Shown here one piece after another: positions 7,961 to 16,769 of a DNA stretch of 64,000 nt. The notes under the pieces were generated by a model. It did not search any database. It was not told where the DNA came from and saw nothing but the letters and a program-made list of their open reading frames with translations. The stretch is from positions 62,001-126,000 of the forward strand of contig CAYNRY010000003.1 in NCBI GenBank assembly GCA_964399985.1. Direction: 5' to 3'. Positions within the stretch are counted from its first letter, which is position 1. Each line of letters begins with the position of its first letter. The position numbers were made by a program, and so were the translations under genes. This DNA comes from Micavibrio_B sp964399985 (lineage in GTDB: Bacteria > Pseudomonadota > Alphaproteobacteria > Micavibrionales > Micavibrionaceae).

Positions 7961-9793
7961 TTGGATTTTTATAAAACAGAACTTTTTAATATACATACAG
8001 GCTGGGCGCGTTGGACCATATCCTCCCTTCGACTTAAATATCCCGGCATAGAAGCCAAGCTTTATAAAACACCTGATCGCTTTCACATAGTTATCGAGAA
8101 TTTACCTCTATCTTTAACTGACGAGGTGTTCAATTCCGAAATACGCCCCGCTACCTGTGATATAGCTTTATCTACAAACGTTCCAGCTAACAGTTCGATT
8201 ATTGAAGATTATGAATACGGACAAGAATTATGGCTTACTGGACAACCAGTATCTGTTCCTACTCTAAATCAATTATTAATGCTCGCTTCAAAAGATGTTC
8301 CGCATGGAGGAATTGATTTCGATACGCCCAATGATGAATGGGTATTTACAAGCAATAACGCACTGGACGAAAATAATGAAAAATCTGTTATCTCTGCAAT
8401 GGCAAAAATTGGACAGAACGGGCCTGTGCGTTTTGAAAATAAAAATACAGCGGCTTCAGTTAAAAACACCACTTTAGACAAAGTTAATCTTTTGCCATCT
8501 CAGCTTCTAAAACAGGGGGGATGTAATAATGTATATCTAGTTGAAAGCGACGAAGACAATTGGAGAAGCTTTATATCTCGGCGCTCTGAAAGAGATATAT
8601 CAACCCCATCTTTCACTAATAAATTTGAGTGCCTCTTTGATACTGTCGATCAAAGCGACATTAGTTTATCAGAGCTTCTATGTATTCATGACGTTGTAAA
8701 TATTATGCCGGAAATCGAAAGCGATAATTGGCTTAGCAGGCACCAATTAACATTAGACGATTTGCAAAGCTTAGTATCTCTCGGGCGGCTTAGATTAGTT
8801 CTACCATATTCTTTGAAATATTACCCAGAAAAAATCATTTCAGCCGCTGCGGAAGCCAATCCAGAAGCCATTATTTTGTCACGCACGCTTACTTCTAAAT
8901 GTATGGCACAAGGTCAGAAAAAAGATCCTCTTCTGTATTGCCCTCTAACAGCAAGAGAGCAATCGCTAATTTTAAGCGTTGTTCAGCAATCATCAGAACA
9001 TGACTATTTTAAGTCCCTCATAAAGAATTATTCAAAATTATTAGAAAGACAACAGCATAACTTTATAACACAAGGTGCCGCCGGAATTCTCAGTTGTGGG
9101 ATTGGATCTCACCTCGGCCAAATGATTTTTGATATGCATGGCAAGGATGCCAGAATTGAACTTATGGACAATGGTGCTGCTATTGAGTGGGCAAACGCTT
9201 TGGGGGCTAGCTATATTCCTAGAAATTTTGGTGGATATGATGAAACGCATAATAGCCTTCTCCTTGCTGGTTTTATGGGGAGAACAAGATTTCGAGCGGC
9301 AGATCCTATTACTCAGAGAATGCACACCACAATAGATGGATTATTAAGTGTTTCTGGAATTCCACCAATAGAGATTGCGAGGAATTTTAATGCTCTTTCT
9401 ATATCCCGTTTCAGAACTTTAGTTAATAAGTTGATGCGCCAAATTCCTCTCGATGTGGACATCAGCGAGGCCGTATCGGCTTTGAATTCTGACGTCATTG
9501 CCTTTGAAAAAAGAAAAGCCCGATTAAAAAATTGGAAAATCGATACGTTGATAGTAGGGGGAATTGTAAAACCTATAGGTGATATCATTGATGCAAAAAC
9601 TGGTTACTTTGCCTCTGTAATTGCGGCATGGTTATTCGAGCATTTAAGAAATCGTGCGCCTCTAAAGCTTCATAACGAACTGAGTACAACTATTGATATG
9701 ATGTTAGGTTTAGTAACAGCATCCAGCTTAGATACCGTGATAGTTAGCCGATCTAATAAATTTATTCATCATAAGGATGGGTCAGCTGAATAA
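7961..9793 (+). CDS. Large unknown island protein, 610 residues
   Basis: An intact long frame in AT-rich DNA. The only plausible start is the TTG at 7961 (AAGG seven bases upstream); the frame is closed by a stop shortly before it and has no nearby ATG. No membrane helix, Walker box or nuclease motif is seen. A glycine-rich stretch GAAGILSCGIGSHLGQMIFD and a segment NGAAIEWANALGASYIPR are the most distinctive parts. It lies between the mobility genes and the phosphopantetheinyl transferase, divergent from the gene at 6886-7791, with a 169-base AT-rich intergenic region between them that would hold both promoters. Function unknown. Confidence 0.6.
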   Translation: MDFYKTELFNIHTGWARWTISSLRLKYPGIEAKLYKTPDRFHIVIENLPLSLTDEVFNSEIRPATCDIALSTNVPANSSIIEDYEYGQELWLTGQPVSVPTLNQLLMLASKDVPHGGIDFDTPNDEWVFTSNNALDENNEKSVISAMAKIGQNGPVRFENKNTAASVKNTTLDKVNLLPSQLLKQGGCNNVYLVESDEDNWRSFISRRSERDISTPSFTNKFECLFDTVDQSDISLSELLCIHDVVNIMPEIESDNWLSRHQLTLDDLQSLVSLGRLRLVLPYSLKYYPEKIISAAAEANPEAIILSRTLTSKCMAQGQKKDPLLYCPLTAREQSLILSVVQQSSEHDYFKSLIKNYSKLLERQQHNFITQGAAGILSCGIGSHLGQMIFDMHGKDARIELMDNGAAIEWANALGASYIPRNFGGYDETHNSLLLAGFMGRTRFRAADPITQRMHTTIDGLLSVSGIPPIEIARNFNALSISRFRTLVNKLMRQIPLDVDISEAVSALNSDVIAFEKRKARLKNWKIDTLIVGGIVKPIGDIIDAKTGYFASVIAAWLFEHLRNRAPLKLHNELSTTIDMMLGLVTASSLDTVIVSRSNKFIHHKDGSAE

Positions 9794-9827
9794 AGATTGG
9801 AATTTCTGAATATGAAATCTTTAATTT

Positions 9828-9838
9828 ATATTAGTATT
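9828..9838 (+). repeat. 11-bp repeat upstream of the PPTase gene (copy 1)
   Basis: ATATTAGTATT ends 40 bases before the PPTase ATG and recurs exactly at 10527-10537, 34 bases before the next gene. The similar spacing suggests a shared promoter element or operator. Confidence 0.35.
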
Positions 9839-9865
9839 TCTAAAACGTCTCTCTAAGGAATTTAA

Positions 9866-9892
9866 GTGTTAGTACCAAATGATGGCGAGTAA
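9866..9892 (+). other. Possible 8-codon leader frame overlapping the PPTase start
   Basis: A GTG at 9866 with AAGGA six bases upstream opens an 8-codon frame that ends with TAA at 9890-9892, inside the first codons of the PPTase gene (ATG at 9879). The PPTase ATG itself has no ribosome site at normal spacing, and a TAG in frame at 9870 blocks any longer start. Coupled translation is possible; chance is also possible. Confidence 0.25.
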
Positions 9893-10487
9893 CTTATATA
9901 ATTTTAAAACAGCAAGCATTGATGAATATTCATCTTTGTTCTCATTTCTTGAGCAAAGCGATTTAGATTATTGCAATAAAATCTCTAATGTAAGTAAAAA
10001 AAACGCATCTCTTGCGGTGAGAGGTCTTTTGCGAAATTCTCTTTTTGATCATACAGGTGAAAAGGGTTGGCTGATCTGTAAGGATATTTCTGGCAAACCA
10101 TATTTGGCACATGAAGATGTTTCTGATATTCCATATATTTCTATGTCGCATTCAAAAACGATGGTTGCTGTAATCCTCTCTTCTATAGCTCCAGTTGGAA
10201 TAGATATAGAGGATTGGAAGCCAAGAAATTTTGCACATATCGCTAAATATGGTTTTGGCGCAGAAGAAAAAGAGGAGATTAAACGGGAAGGGCAAGCTGC
10301 TTTCTATAGAATTTGGACAGTGAGAGAAGCTATAGCAAAAACAACAGGGGCGAGCATATTGTCCGGCATGAATTGTTCTGATATCGCCAGTAAAATAAAG
10401 CTAGGTACACAAAAATGTAATGGCAAAACAGTAGCTTATGAGGTTTTGAATGGTAAGCACAGTTTGGCATGTGTAATATCTAAATAA
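9879..10487 (+). CDS. Sfp-type 4'-phosphopantetheinyl transferase for the APE carrier proteins
   Basis: 202 residues. It should move the phosphopantetheine arm of CoA onto the serine of the two ACPs encoded downstream. The family signatures are present: GKPYL (72-76), ISMSHS (87-92), VGIDIE (106-111, magnesium-binding Asp109 and Glu111) and FYRIWTVREAIAKTTG (142-157, Glu150 and Lys154). Length is normal for the short Sfp/AcpT-like group. A PPTase is a regular member of APE clusters. It is separated from the main operon by 84 bases holding a second copy of the 11-bp repeat. Codon use is more AT-rich than in the operon body. Confidence 0.93.
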   Translation: MMASNLYNFKTASIDEYSSLFSFLEQSDLDYCNKISNVSKKNASLAVRGLLRNSLFDHTGEKGWLICKDISGKPYLAHEDVSDIPYISMSHSKTMVAVILSSIAPVGIDIEDWKPRNFAHIAKYGFGAEEKEEIKREGQAAFYRIWTVREAIAKTTGASILSGMNCSDIASKIKLGTQKCNGKTVAYEVLNGKHSLACVISK

Positions 10488-10526
10488 TATTATCAAGAAT
10501 AGTTAAATTAAGCCTTCCATTTTTAA

Positions 10527-10546
10527 ATATTAGTATTAAAAATACT
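10527..10546 (+). repeat. 11-bp repeat (copy 2) and short dyad before the APE operon
   Basis: ATATTAGTATT (10527-10537) matches 9828-9838 exactly. Its end also forms AGTATT-AAA-AATACT (10532-10546), a small inverted repeat absent from copy 1. The region 10488-10571 is the likely promoter area for the operon that runs to 24244. Confidence 0.35.
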
Positions 10547-10571
10547 TGTCGAAATAAATAAGGGGAAACGA

Positions 10572-10979
10572 ATGTTAAAAAACCAAATTAAAATCATTAT
10601 TCTTGCAGGTTTTTCTGTCTCATTGCTCGGCGCATGCAGTCGTGTACAACCAGTTTATAATGTACAAGTTCCACTTCAAGCAGCATCTTCTAAGTCAGCA
10701 TCAACAGATAAAGTTGGTAAAGTTATTTCTAGAGCTGCAACCCAACAAGGTTGGAAGCTTAAATCAGCGGGTGCAAATAAATACCGCGCAACGATTGCAT
10801 GGAGACAGCATTCTGCTGTTACTGAAATTAGCTATTCTGCCAAAAGTTACAGCATAGACTTGGTTTCTTCTGAAAATCTTTTAGAAGGTAAGGGGCAGAT
10901 TCATCATAAATATAACGAGCGCGTTCGTGCTTTGAAGGCACAAATAGATTCTGATCTTGCCAGCGCGGGTATTAATTGA
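10572..10979 (+). CDS. Lipoprotein leading the APE operon
   Basis: 135 residues with AAGGGG just upstream of the ATG. The signal peptide ends in the lipobox LLGAC, so the mature protein is a lipoprotein, probably of the outer membrane. The mature part (GWKLKSAGANKYRATIAWR, IHHKYNERVRALKAQID) resembles small lipoproteins that contain a central beta-sheet with a conserved H-x-KYN-x-x-V pattern. Its stop overlaps the region of the next start, so it belongs to the operon. Its role in APE display is not known. Confidence 0.75.
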   Translation: MLKNQIKIIILAGFSVSLLGACSRVQPVYNVQVPLQAASSKSASTDKVGKVISRAATQQGWKLKSAGANKYRATIAWRQHSAVTEISYSAKSYSIDLVSSENLLEGKGQIHHKYNERVRALKAQIDSDLASAGIN

Positions 10980-10993
10980 TCAACGGAGACAAT

Positions 10994-11653
10994 TTGTATT
11001 TTCACGTTAAAGCGTGGGATGGCTGGCATCTAGAAAAACCCTTAAAAAATGAAAGTCCGGCTCCTTTATTATTAAAGCGTCGGATTAGTTCGTTGGGCAA
11101 GACGGCCTTGCTGGGGGCGTGGAATATTCCTGAGGCCGAAAAAGCAAGATATATTCTTTCGTCTAGGCATGGAGAGTTTTCCCGAACCCTAACCATTCTA
11201 GAGTCTTACTTGGAAACAAAAATAGTTTCTCCAGCAGATTTCAGCTTATCAGTACATCACGCTTTAATTGGTTTGCTGTCGATAGTTCGAAAAAATCATA
11301 AAGGTCACACAGCGCTTGCAGCGGGACATGAAAGTTTCTGCCTTGCAATGATAGAGGCTTATGCGCTTCTTAAAGAAGCCCCAGATGAGCCTGTCCTTCT
11401 TGTCCATTGTGATGAGCCTTTGATGGGATCCTTTGAGGAATTCAATGATGCCTCCGAACAGCCTGTCGCGCTGATTTTGCTGTTGACTTCAGCGGATGGT
11501 GAAAGGTTGTCTTTGGAACGTGTGATCGGATTGGCTTCCTCGGCTTTATCCTGTCATGCCTTGGATTTCTTGAATTTTCTCGACCAGCCAGAAGAAAAAA
11601 CAATGCGCTCCATAGGAAAGACGGCTATCTGGAACTGGTCCCGAAATGCGTAA
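10994..11653 (+). CDS. apeC: Ketosynthase-like chain-length factor ApeC
   Basis: About 219 residues of the short Ketoacyl-synt_2 family, found only in APE and related clusters. It lacks a catalytic cysteine motif and is only about half a ketosynthase, so it should work as the non-catalytic partner of the ketosynthase ApeO. Segments VHHALIGLLSIVRKNHKGHTALAAG and VLLVHCDEPLMG are typical of this family. I take the TTG at 10994, which has GGAG five bases upstream; an in-frame TTG at 10976 overlaps the preceding stop. Gene order from here to 24244 matches apeC to apeR of characterised clusters. Confidence 0.88.
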   Translation: MYFHVKAWDGWHLEKPLKNESPAPLLLKRRISSLGKTALLGAWNIPEAEKARYILSSRHGEFSRTLTILESYLETKIVSPADFSLSVHHALIGLLSIVRKNHKGHTALAAGHESFCLAMIEAYALLKEAPDEPVLLVHCDEPLMGSFEEFNDASEQPVALILLLTSADGERLSLERVIGLASSALSCHALDFLNFLDQPEEKTMRSIGKTAIWNWSRNA

Positions 11654-12419
11654 GATCTTATATGGATTAAATTATTTCTGGCGACTTTTGGGTACCGGGG
11701 CGGCATTCGCATTTGTTTTTATTGGTGGCGGATTGTTCGCCATGACAATTTTAAAATTCCTATCAATTATTTTCGGGCAATCCAATAAAAGAGCGCAGTT
11801 TTTCATTCATAACGCGTTTAGGATTTATATTTACACCCTGAAAAATCTGGGCCTTATAAATATTACTATCAAAGGTGTAGAAAAATTGGAGAAAAGTGCT
11901 GGTAAGATGATCATTGCCAATCATCCATCACTTTTAGACGTCGTGGTGTTGATGTCCCTTATTCCCCGAACTCAATGCATAGTTAAAAATCAGTTATGGC
12001 GGCATCCCTTCCTGGGATCGGTTATGCGGGAAGCAGGCTATATAAGAAACGATCAGGAGCCTGAAAAGCTTATAGAGGAATGTAATTCGGCTTTAGCGCA
12101 AGGTTGTTGCCTTATTATTTTTCCGGAAGGTACGCGGACCACGCCGGGAGCGAGACTGAACTTTCAGAGGGGTTTTGCAAACATTGCAACCCTAACCAAA
12201 GTGTCGATTATTCCGGCGGTTATCATCTGCGATCCACCTACCTTAATTAAAGGAGAACCTTGGTGGGTTATCCCCGCAAATAAGCCTGATTACAGCGTTA
12301 AAATAGAGGAAACTCTGGACGCTCAGGATTATATTTTATATCGTCACAACAGCCTCAATTCGCGAGGTCTGGTTAAAACTATGCAACAATTTTACGAAGA
12401 TAAATTAAGTAATGGATGA
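11646..12419 (+). CDS. apeD: PlsC-type acyltransferase ApeD
   Basis: 257 residues of the 1-acylglycerol-3-phosphate acyltransferase family. A membrane helix at about 20-42 (AAFAFVFIGGGLFAMTILKF) precedes the catalytic NHPSLLD (HX4D) motif, and FPEGTRTTPG marks the substrate-binding block. It overlaps both neighbours by 8 bases. In APE clusters this enzyme is proposed to help attach the polyene acid to a lipid anchor. Both motifs are complete, so activity is expected. The symbol follows from position in the conserved gene order. Confidence 0.88.
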   Translation: MRKILYGLNYFWRLLGTGAAFAFVFIGGGLFAMTILKFLSIIFGQSNKRAQFFIHNAFRIYIYTLKNLGLINITIKGVEKLEKSAGKMIIANHPSLLDVVVLMSLIPRTQCIVKNQLWRHPFLGSVMREAGYIRNDQEPEKLIEECNSALAQGCCLIIFPEGTRTTPGARLNFQRGFANIATLTKVSIIPAVIICDPPTLIKGEPWWVIPANKPDYSVKIEETLDAQDYILYRHNSLNSRGLVKTMQQFYEDKLSNG

Positions 12420-12693
12420 ATTAGAATTAGAGTTAAAGACATTGATCGTCGAAGCTCTTAAGTTAGAAGATATAACGCCTGACGAAATTGACAGTAATGA
12501 AGCTTTGTTTGGGGAAGGGCTGGCCCTTGATTCGATCGATGCCCTTGAGCTGGGGGTTGCCTTGCGTAAGCGCTATGGTATCCAGATCGCTGTCGTTGAT
12601 GAAAATATCAAAGTTCATTTTTCAACCGTAGAGCATTTGGCACGCTTTATTGAAAGCCAAAGGCAAAAAAGTCAGGAAAATTCCAATGCCTGA
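12412..12693 (+). CDS. apeE: Acyl carrier protein ApeE
   Basis: 93 residues with the phosphopantetheine attachment site LALDSIDALELG (serine in DSID). It starts inside the end of the acyltransferase gene and overlaps the second ACP gene by 8 bases. In the characterised APE systems one ACP carries the starter or growing chain. The adjacent PPTase should activate it. Length and acidic composition fit ACPs. Confidence 0.93.
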   Translation: MDELELELKTLIVEALKLEDITPDEIDSNEALFGEGLALDSIDALELGVALRKRYGIQIAVVDENIKVHFSTVEHLARFIESQRQKSQENSNA

Positions 12694-12949
12694 TCGCGCT
12701 CAGCTGTTAACGCAATTAAGTGAAGTCCTTGAGGAACTGTTCGAAATACCGCCTGAAAAAATTAGACCGGAAGCCAAGCTTTATGAAGAACTTGATTTGG
12801 ACAGCATTGATGCGGTCGATCTTGTGGTCAAACTTCAGGGGATGACAGGTAAAAAAATAAAACCTGAAGAATTTAAGGCCGTTAGGACTGTAGATGATGT
12901 TCTGAATTGCCTTGAGAAATTGTTGGCAACGGATGCGCCAGAAAATTAA
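12686..12949 (+). CDS. apeF: Second acyl carrier protein ApeF
   Basis: 87 residues from the ATG at 12686; an upstream in-frame start at 12650 would place 12 extra basic residues before it and is not favoured. The attachment site is LDLDSIDAVDLVV. Two tandem ACP genes are a hallmark of APE clusters, and the two are clearly different in sequence, consistent with separate roles. It overlaps the membrane-protein gene by 17 bases. Confidence 0.92.
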   Translation: MPDRAQLLTQLSEVLEELFEIPPEKIRPEAKLYEELDLDSIDAVDLVVKLQGMTGKKIKPEEFKAVRTVDDVLNCLEKLLATDAPEN

Positions 12950-13493
12950 ACCTGCTACGGTATTATTTATAACGGGCGGCGTGATCTATCCGTTTCTGGT
13001 TTATTTTTTATCCGGGCATATCTCATCTCTCGTCTGGGTTATGACGGCTTTTTGTCTGCTCGGTGTAAGATTCTATTTGGCGCGCCGTATTGATAATTCT
13101 CCCTTTCTACTTGCCTCTATTATTTTAATGATGGTTATCATTGGCGTCTGTGCGATTATTAATCCCAATTTGGCCATGAAGATTTATCCTGTCGCTATCA
13201 GCTCGGGTATGGCCTTCCTGTTTGGTGTTTCGCTTTTATCCCCGCCTTCTTTTGTAGAGCGTATCGCGAGGATAAGAGAGAAAGACCTGCCTGAAAAAGG
13301 TGTGCGCTATACACGTAAAGTTACAATTCTCTGGACTTTTGTTCTAATTATCAATGCGGCTATTTCTGCGGTTACGGCGTTATATTTTGATCTTGAAATC
13401 TGGACGCTATGGAATGGGTTTCTGTCTTATTGTCTGATGGGAACGGTATTTGCGGTTGAATATGCGGTGCGCCAGAAAGTGCAAGGCCGATGA
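12933..13493 (+). CDS. apeG: COG4648-type membrane protein ApeG
   Basis: 186 residues from the ATG at 12933 (MRQKIKPATVLF). Five to six hydrophobic helices fill the protein, including FLVYFLSGHISSLVWVMTAF, LLASIILMMVIIGVCAII and WTFVLIINAAISAVTALYF. The loop SPPSFVERIARIREKDLPEKG is typical of the COG4648 family that accompanies APE genes. No enzymatic motif is seen; it may scaffold the complex at the inner membrane or help transport. Confidence 0.82.
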   Translation: MRQKIKPATVLFITGGVIYPFLVYFLSGHISSLVWVMTAFCLLGVRFYLARRIDNSPFLLASIILMMVIIGVCAIINPNLAMKIYPVAISSGMAFLFGVSLLSPPSFVERIARIREKDLPEKGVRYTRKVTILWTFVLIINAAISAVTALYFDLEIWTLWNGFLSYCLMGTVFAVEYAVRQKVQGR

Positions 13494-14791
13494 AATTATC
13501 CAGGCTTCTTACAAGTGAAAGATCTGATAGTCATCCCGTAGCCATTCGGAAAGGCAAGACAATTTGTTTTTCCCAATTCAGGGCTGATGTAGCGGCGCTT
13601 AAAGTTCCGGGAGTCTCTTGTCGCGTGGCCTTGTTCATGGACGACAGCTATGATTTTGTTGTCGCCCTCTATGCTTTATTATTGGCTCGCTGCTCGGTTG
13701 TTTTTCTACCTAATGCCCAGCAGGAGACGTTAAATAAATTTCAGGCTACATTCGATATTTTAATGGACGAAAGTAACCGCGAAGTATCCTCTGTTCGTCA
13801 ATGGCGCAATTTAGATTCAGACGTGGAAAGCTTGTATTTCTACACGTCGGGCTCAACAGGAGAACCTAAATGCATTGTCAAAACATTGCAGATGATCGAA
13901 GACGAAATTTTTACGTTGGAAAATACATGGGGCTGGCAGCCGGGTTTTGCGGTTGCCAGGGTTTATTCTACCGTCCCGCATTACCATTTCTACGGATTGA
14001 TTTTTAAACTGCTCTGGCCTCTGGCTATCGGGAGAGCTTTTGCTACGCCTACTTATGGTCCTTGGGAAGTGTTAATCAAAGATCTCACTTCGGCGGCTAT
14101 TATCATTAGTAGTCCGGCTCATTTAAAACGGCTTGGAGCATTAGAAAAATTAAATAAGGATCTCATCCCTTTGCAGATTTTCTCTGCTGGCGCGGCGCTG
14201 TCTTATGAGGTTGCGCAGGAAACTAAAAATATATTGGGTCGATTGCCAACTGAAATATTCGGCAGCACTGAAACTGGAGCCATAGCCACACGGCAGATGA
14301 CAGATGATAAGGTTACTTGGAGTTTACTGGAGGGGATTTCGGTAAAATGTAATGAGGAGGATAAGATGTCTGTTCTATCTCCGTATGTTGGCAAAGACTG
14401 GTTTATCACCGATGATTTGATTGAGATGCGGGGAGGGGGGTTTTATTTCAAAGGTCGCGCAGACTCGGTTGTAAAGATAGAAGGTAAAAGAGTTAGCCTT
14501 AGCCAAGTGCAAACGGCACTTGAAGCTCTTGATTTTGTAAAAGAAGCTGCGGTGATCATTATTGAAGACGATAAGCTCGCAGCGTTGGTTGTGCCAAGCG
14601 AGGCGGGCGCTGCCAAGCTTGACCTGATGGGAAAGTTTCGTTTTAGTAGGCTATTGAGGTCAGAATTATCCAGATCTTTGTCTTCATCGGAAATACCCAA
14701 AATCTGGAGATGTGTGCAACAAATGCCCCTCCGTGAAACCGGCAAGCGAAACCTTGCGGACATCAAACAATTGTTCGAGAATGCAGAATGA
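13490..14791 (+). CDS. apeH: AMP-forming aryl acid:ACP ligase ApeH
   Basis: 433 residues of the adenylate-forming superfamily. It should activate the aromatic starter acid (in known systems 4-hydroxybenzoate or a cinnamate) with ATP and load it on an ACP. Visible motifs are FYTSGSTGEPKCIVKT (A3, about 121-136), FGSTETGAIATRQ (A5), DLIEMRGGGFYFKGRADSVVKI (A7-A8) and KRNLA near the end (A10 lysine in ETGKRNLADIK). All core motifs are present. It overlaps both neighbours by 4 bases. Which acid is used cannot be read from the sequence alone. Confidence 0.9.
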   Translation: MKLSRLLTSERSDSHPVAIRKGKTICFSQFRADVAALKVPGVSCRVALFMDDSYDFVVALYALLLARCSVVFLPNAQQETLNKFQATFDILMDESNREVSSVRQWRNLDSDVESLYFYTSGSTGEPKCIVKTLQMIEDEIFTLENTWGWQPGFAVARVYSTVPHYHFYGLIFKLLWPLAIGRAFATPTYGPWEVLIKDLTSAAIIISSPAHLKRLGALEKLNKDLIPLQIFSAGAALSYEVAQETKNILGRLPTEIFGSTETGAIATRQMTDDKVTWSLLEGISVKCNEEDKMSVLSPYVGKDWFITDDLIEMRGGGFYFKGRADSVVKIEGKRVSLSQVQTALEALDFVKEAAVIIIEDDKLAALVVPSEAGAAKLDLMGKFRFSRLLRSELSRSLSSSEIPKIWRCVQQMPLRETGKRNLADIKQLFENAE

Positions 14792-15129
14792 ATTTACCTA
14801 TCTTCAAAGAGCAAACTGTTTGCCGTGATTCCGTGGTATTGAATTTGGAATTACCTGTTGATGCTGAAGCCTTTCGGGGTCATTTTCCTGACCAGCCTGT
14901 ATTGCCGGGAGTTGTGCAGTTGGACTGGGTAATGGGCTTCGCAAAAAAATATTTCGATATAGCTTGCCCAAGCGCGCAAGCTTTTCAGGTTAAATTTACT
15001 CATGTAATACAGCCAGGGCAGATAGAACTGCATCTCAAATATTCGGATCGTCGTCTCAGCTTCGAATATAAATTGAATTCCCAAAAATATTCATCCGGCT
15101 CGATTACTTTAAGCGAAAATCCGACATGA
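14788..15129 (+). CDS. apeI: Hotdog-fold 3-hydroxyacyl-ACP dehydratase ApeI
   Basis: 113 residues with the FabZ/FabA-like active-site block FRGHFPDQPVLPGVVQLDWV; His32 is the likely catalytic residue. It removes water from the beta-hydroxy intermediate in each elongation round. In characterised APE pathways ApeI works as a complex with ApeP, encoded at 21849. ATGA overlap with the ligase gene and 4-base overlap with the next gene. Confidence 0.9.
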   Translation: MNLPIFKEQTVCRDSVVLNLELPVDAEAFRGHFPDQPVLPGVVQLDWVMGFAKKYFDIACPSAQAFQVKFTHVIQPGQIELHLKYSDRRLSFEYKLNSQKYSSGSITLSENPT

Positions 15130-16769
15130 AAATCTGCGCCATTATTCCTACGCATAACCATGTTGCCAAAATTTCCGACGTCATCGCGGCCTTACGGGCG
15201 CAAGATTTAAAAGTCATTGTAGTTGATGACGGGAGTTCGGGTAATTTTTCTGAACAAATTGAAGAATTGCAAACCGCTGATAGAATGGTAGATGTAACTC
15301 GATTGCCCTCCAACCAAGGCAAAGGTGCTGCGGTTATGGTCGGGTTTGAACTCGCTTTTAAAGAGGGGTTTAGCCATGCATTACAGATAGATGCCGATGG
15401 CCAACACGACACGGGTGCAATTTCAGAACTTTTAAGTCTGGCAAAACAATGTCCTGAGGCTCTGATTACGGGCCGTCCGGTTTATGATGAATCCATTCCG
15501 CTTGGGCGTAAACTGGGACGATGGATTACGCATTTCTGGGTCTGGATTGAAACGCTGTCTTTCCAAATCACGGATAGTATGTGCGGTTTCAGAATTTATC
15601 CGCTTCAAGCTACGATTGACTTGATACGAAATAAAAAAATCGGCAGGCGCATGGATTTTGATACTGACATCATGGTCCGGCTCTATTGGCGCGGTGTTGA
15701 TGTTAAATCAATGCCTGTCAAAGTTATCTATCCGGAGGGCAATACATCGAATTTTGATGTCTGGCGTGATAACTGGCGTATCAGCGTAATGCATACCAGA
15801 CTGGTTGTAATGATGCTGTTGAATTTGCCCAAAATTCTTGCAAGGCAAAAAAATCCTGCTACTCCCGTTCACTGGGCTTCTTTGCAGGAACGTGGGACGT
15901 ATTGGGGGTTGGGTTTTTGTGTCGGTTTATACCGGGTATTCGGACGGACCTGTTGCAAATTGCTTCTGGCCTTTATTGTTTTCTACTTCTTTATCGTTGG
16001 ATCGAGGCAGCGCCGAGCGTCGAACGATTTCTTAAGACGTGTATTAAAACGCGAACCTACTTCCTTGGAAATTTATAGGCATTTTTATAATTTTTCTTTG
16101 CGGGCTTTGGACAATGTTGCGGCGTGGAAGGGGGATATAGATAAAGACACGATCAAGTTATTGACTCCTGAAACCCAAGACCTGATGTCAAAAGAAAAGA
16201 ATGGCATGCTGATAGTCGTGTCCCACTTAGGCAATGTCGATATTTCAAGGGTTACGCTTGAGAAGGAAATGCAGGACAGGTTTCTCCTTCTGGCGCATAC
16301 GCATCATGCGGTAAACTTTAACAGGGCTTTAAAAGAGTTTCGTCCCGAAGCTGCGATGAATATGTTGCAGATAACCGACATCGGCCCTGAAACCATAATG
16401 GATTTACATCGGCGTCTGGAAGAGGGCGCATGTATCGTTATTGCCGGGGACCGGACGCCGGCCACCAGTCATGGGCATGTAGCCTATGTGGATTTCTTTA
16501 GTGAGAAGGCGCCTTTTGCGCATGGGCCATGGATTTTGGCATCATTGCTTGAATGTCCGACTTATCTTCTTTTTTGTGCGGCTCATAAAGAGGGCGAATA
16601 TACTTTATCCATTGAGAAATTCGCTGATCGCGTTGAACTGCCAAGAAAGGACAGGGCCACTATTCTTGAGGGCTATTGCGGTAGATATGCGCAAAGGCTT
16701 GAACATTATGCGGCGAAAACGCCTTTCCAATGGTTCAACTTTTTTGATTTTTGGGCAAAACTAAAATGA
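15126..16769 (+). CDS. apeJ: Glycosyltransferase 2 / LpxL-like acyltransferase fusion ApeJ
   Basis: 547 residues with two domains. Residues 1-235 are a GT2 glycosyltransferase (VVDDGSSGN, and DADGQHD as the metal site), likely using a lipid-phosphate or nucleotide sugar. Residues about 255-547 are a lysophospholipid acyltransferase-like domain: a membrane segment KLLLAFIVFYFFIVG, then VVSHLGNVDISR and IVIAGDRTPATSHGHVAYVDFF. The fusion is characteristic of APE clusters and probably assembles the glycolipid to which the polyene is esterified. Product structure is inferred. Confidence 0.88.
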   Translation: MKICAIIPTHNHVAKISDVIAALRAQDLKVIVVDDGSSGNFSEQIEELQTADRMVDVTRLPSNQGKGAAVMVGFELAFKEGFSHALQIDADGQHDTGAISELLSLAKQCPEALITGRPVYDESIPLGRKLGRWITHFWVWIETLSFQITDSMCGFRIYPLQATIDLIRNKKIGRRMDFDTDIMVRLYWRGVDVKSMPVKVIYPEGNTSNFDVWRDNWRISVMHTRLVVMMLLNLPKILARQKNPATPVHWASLQERGTYWGLGFCVGLYRVFGRTCCKLLLAFIVFYFFIVGSRQRRASNDFLRRVLKREPTSLEIYRHFYNFSLRALDNVAAWKGDIDKDTIKLLTPETQDLMSKEKNGMLIVVSHLGNVDISRVTLEKEMQDRFLLLAHTHHAVNFNRALKEFRPEAAMNMLQITDIGPETIMDLHRRLEEGACIVIAGDRTPATSHGHVAYVDFFSEKAPFAHGPWILASLLECPTYLLFCAAHKEGEYTLSIEKFADRVELPRKDRATILEGYCGRYAQRLEHYAAKTPFQWFNFFDFWAKLK

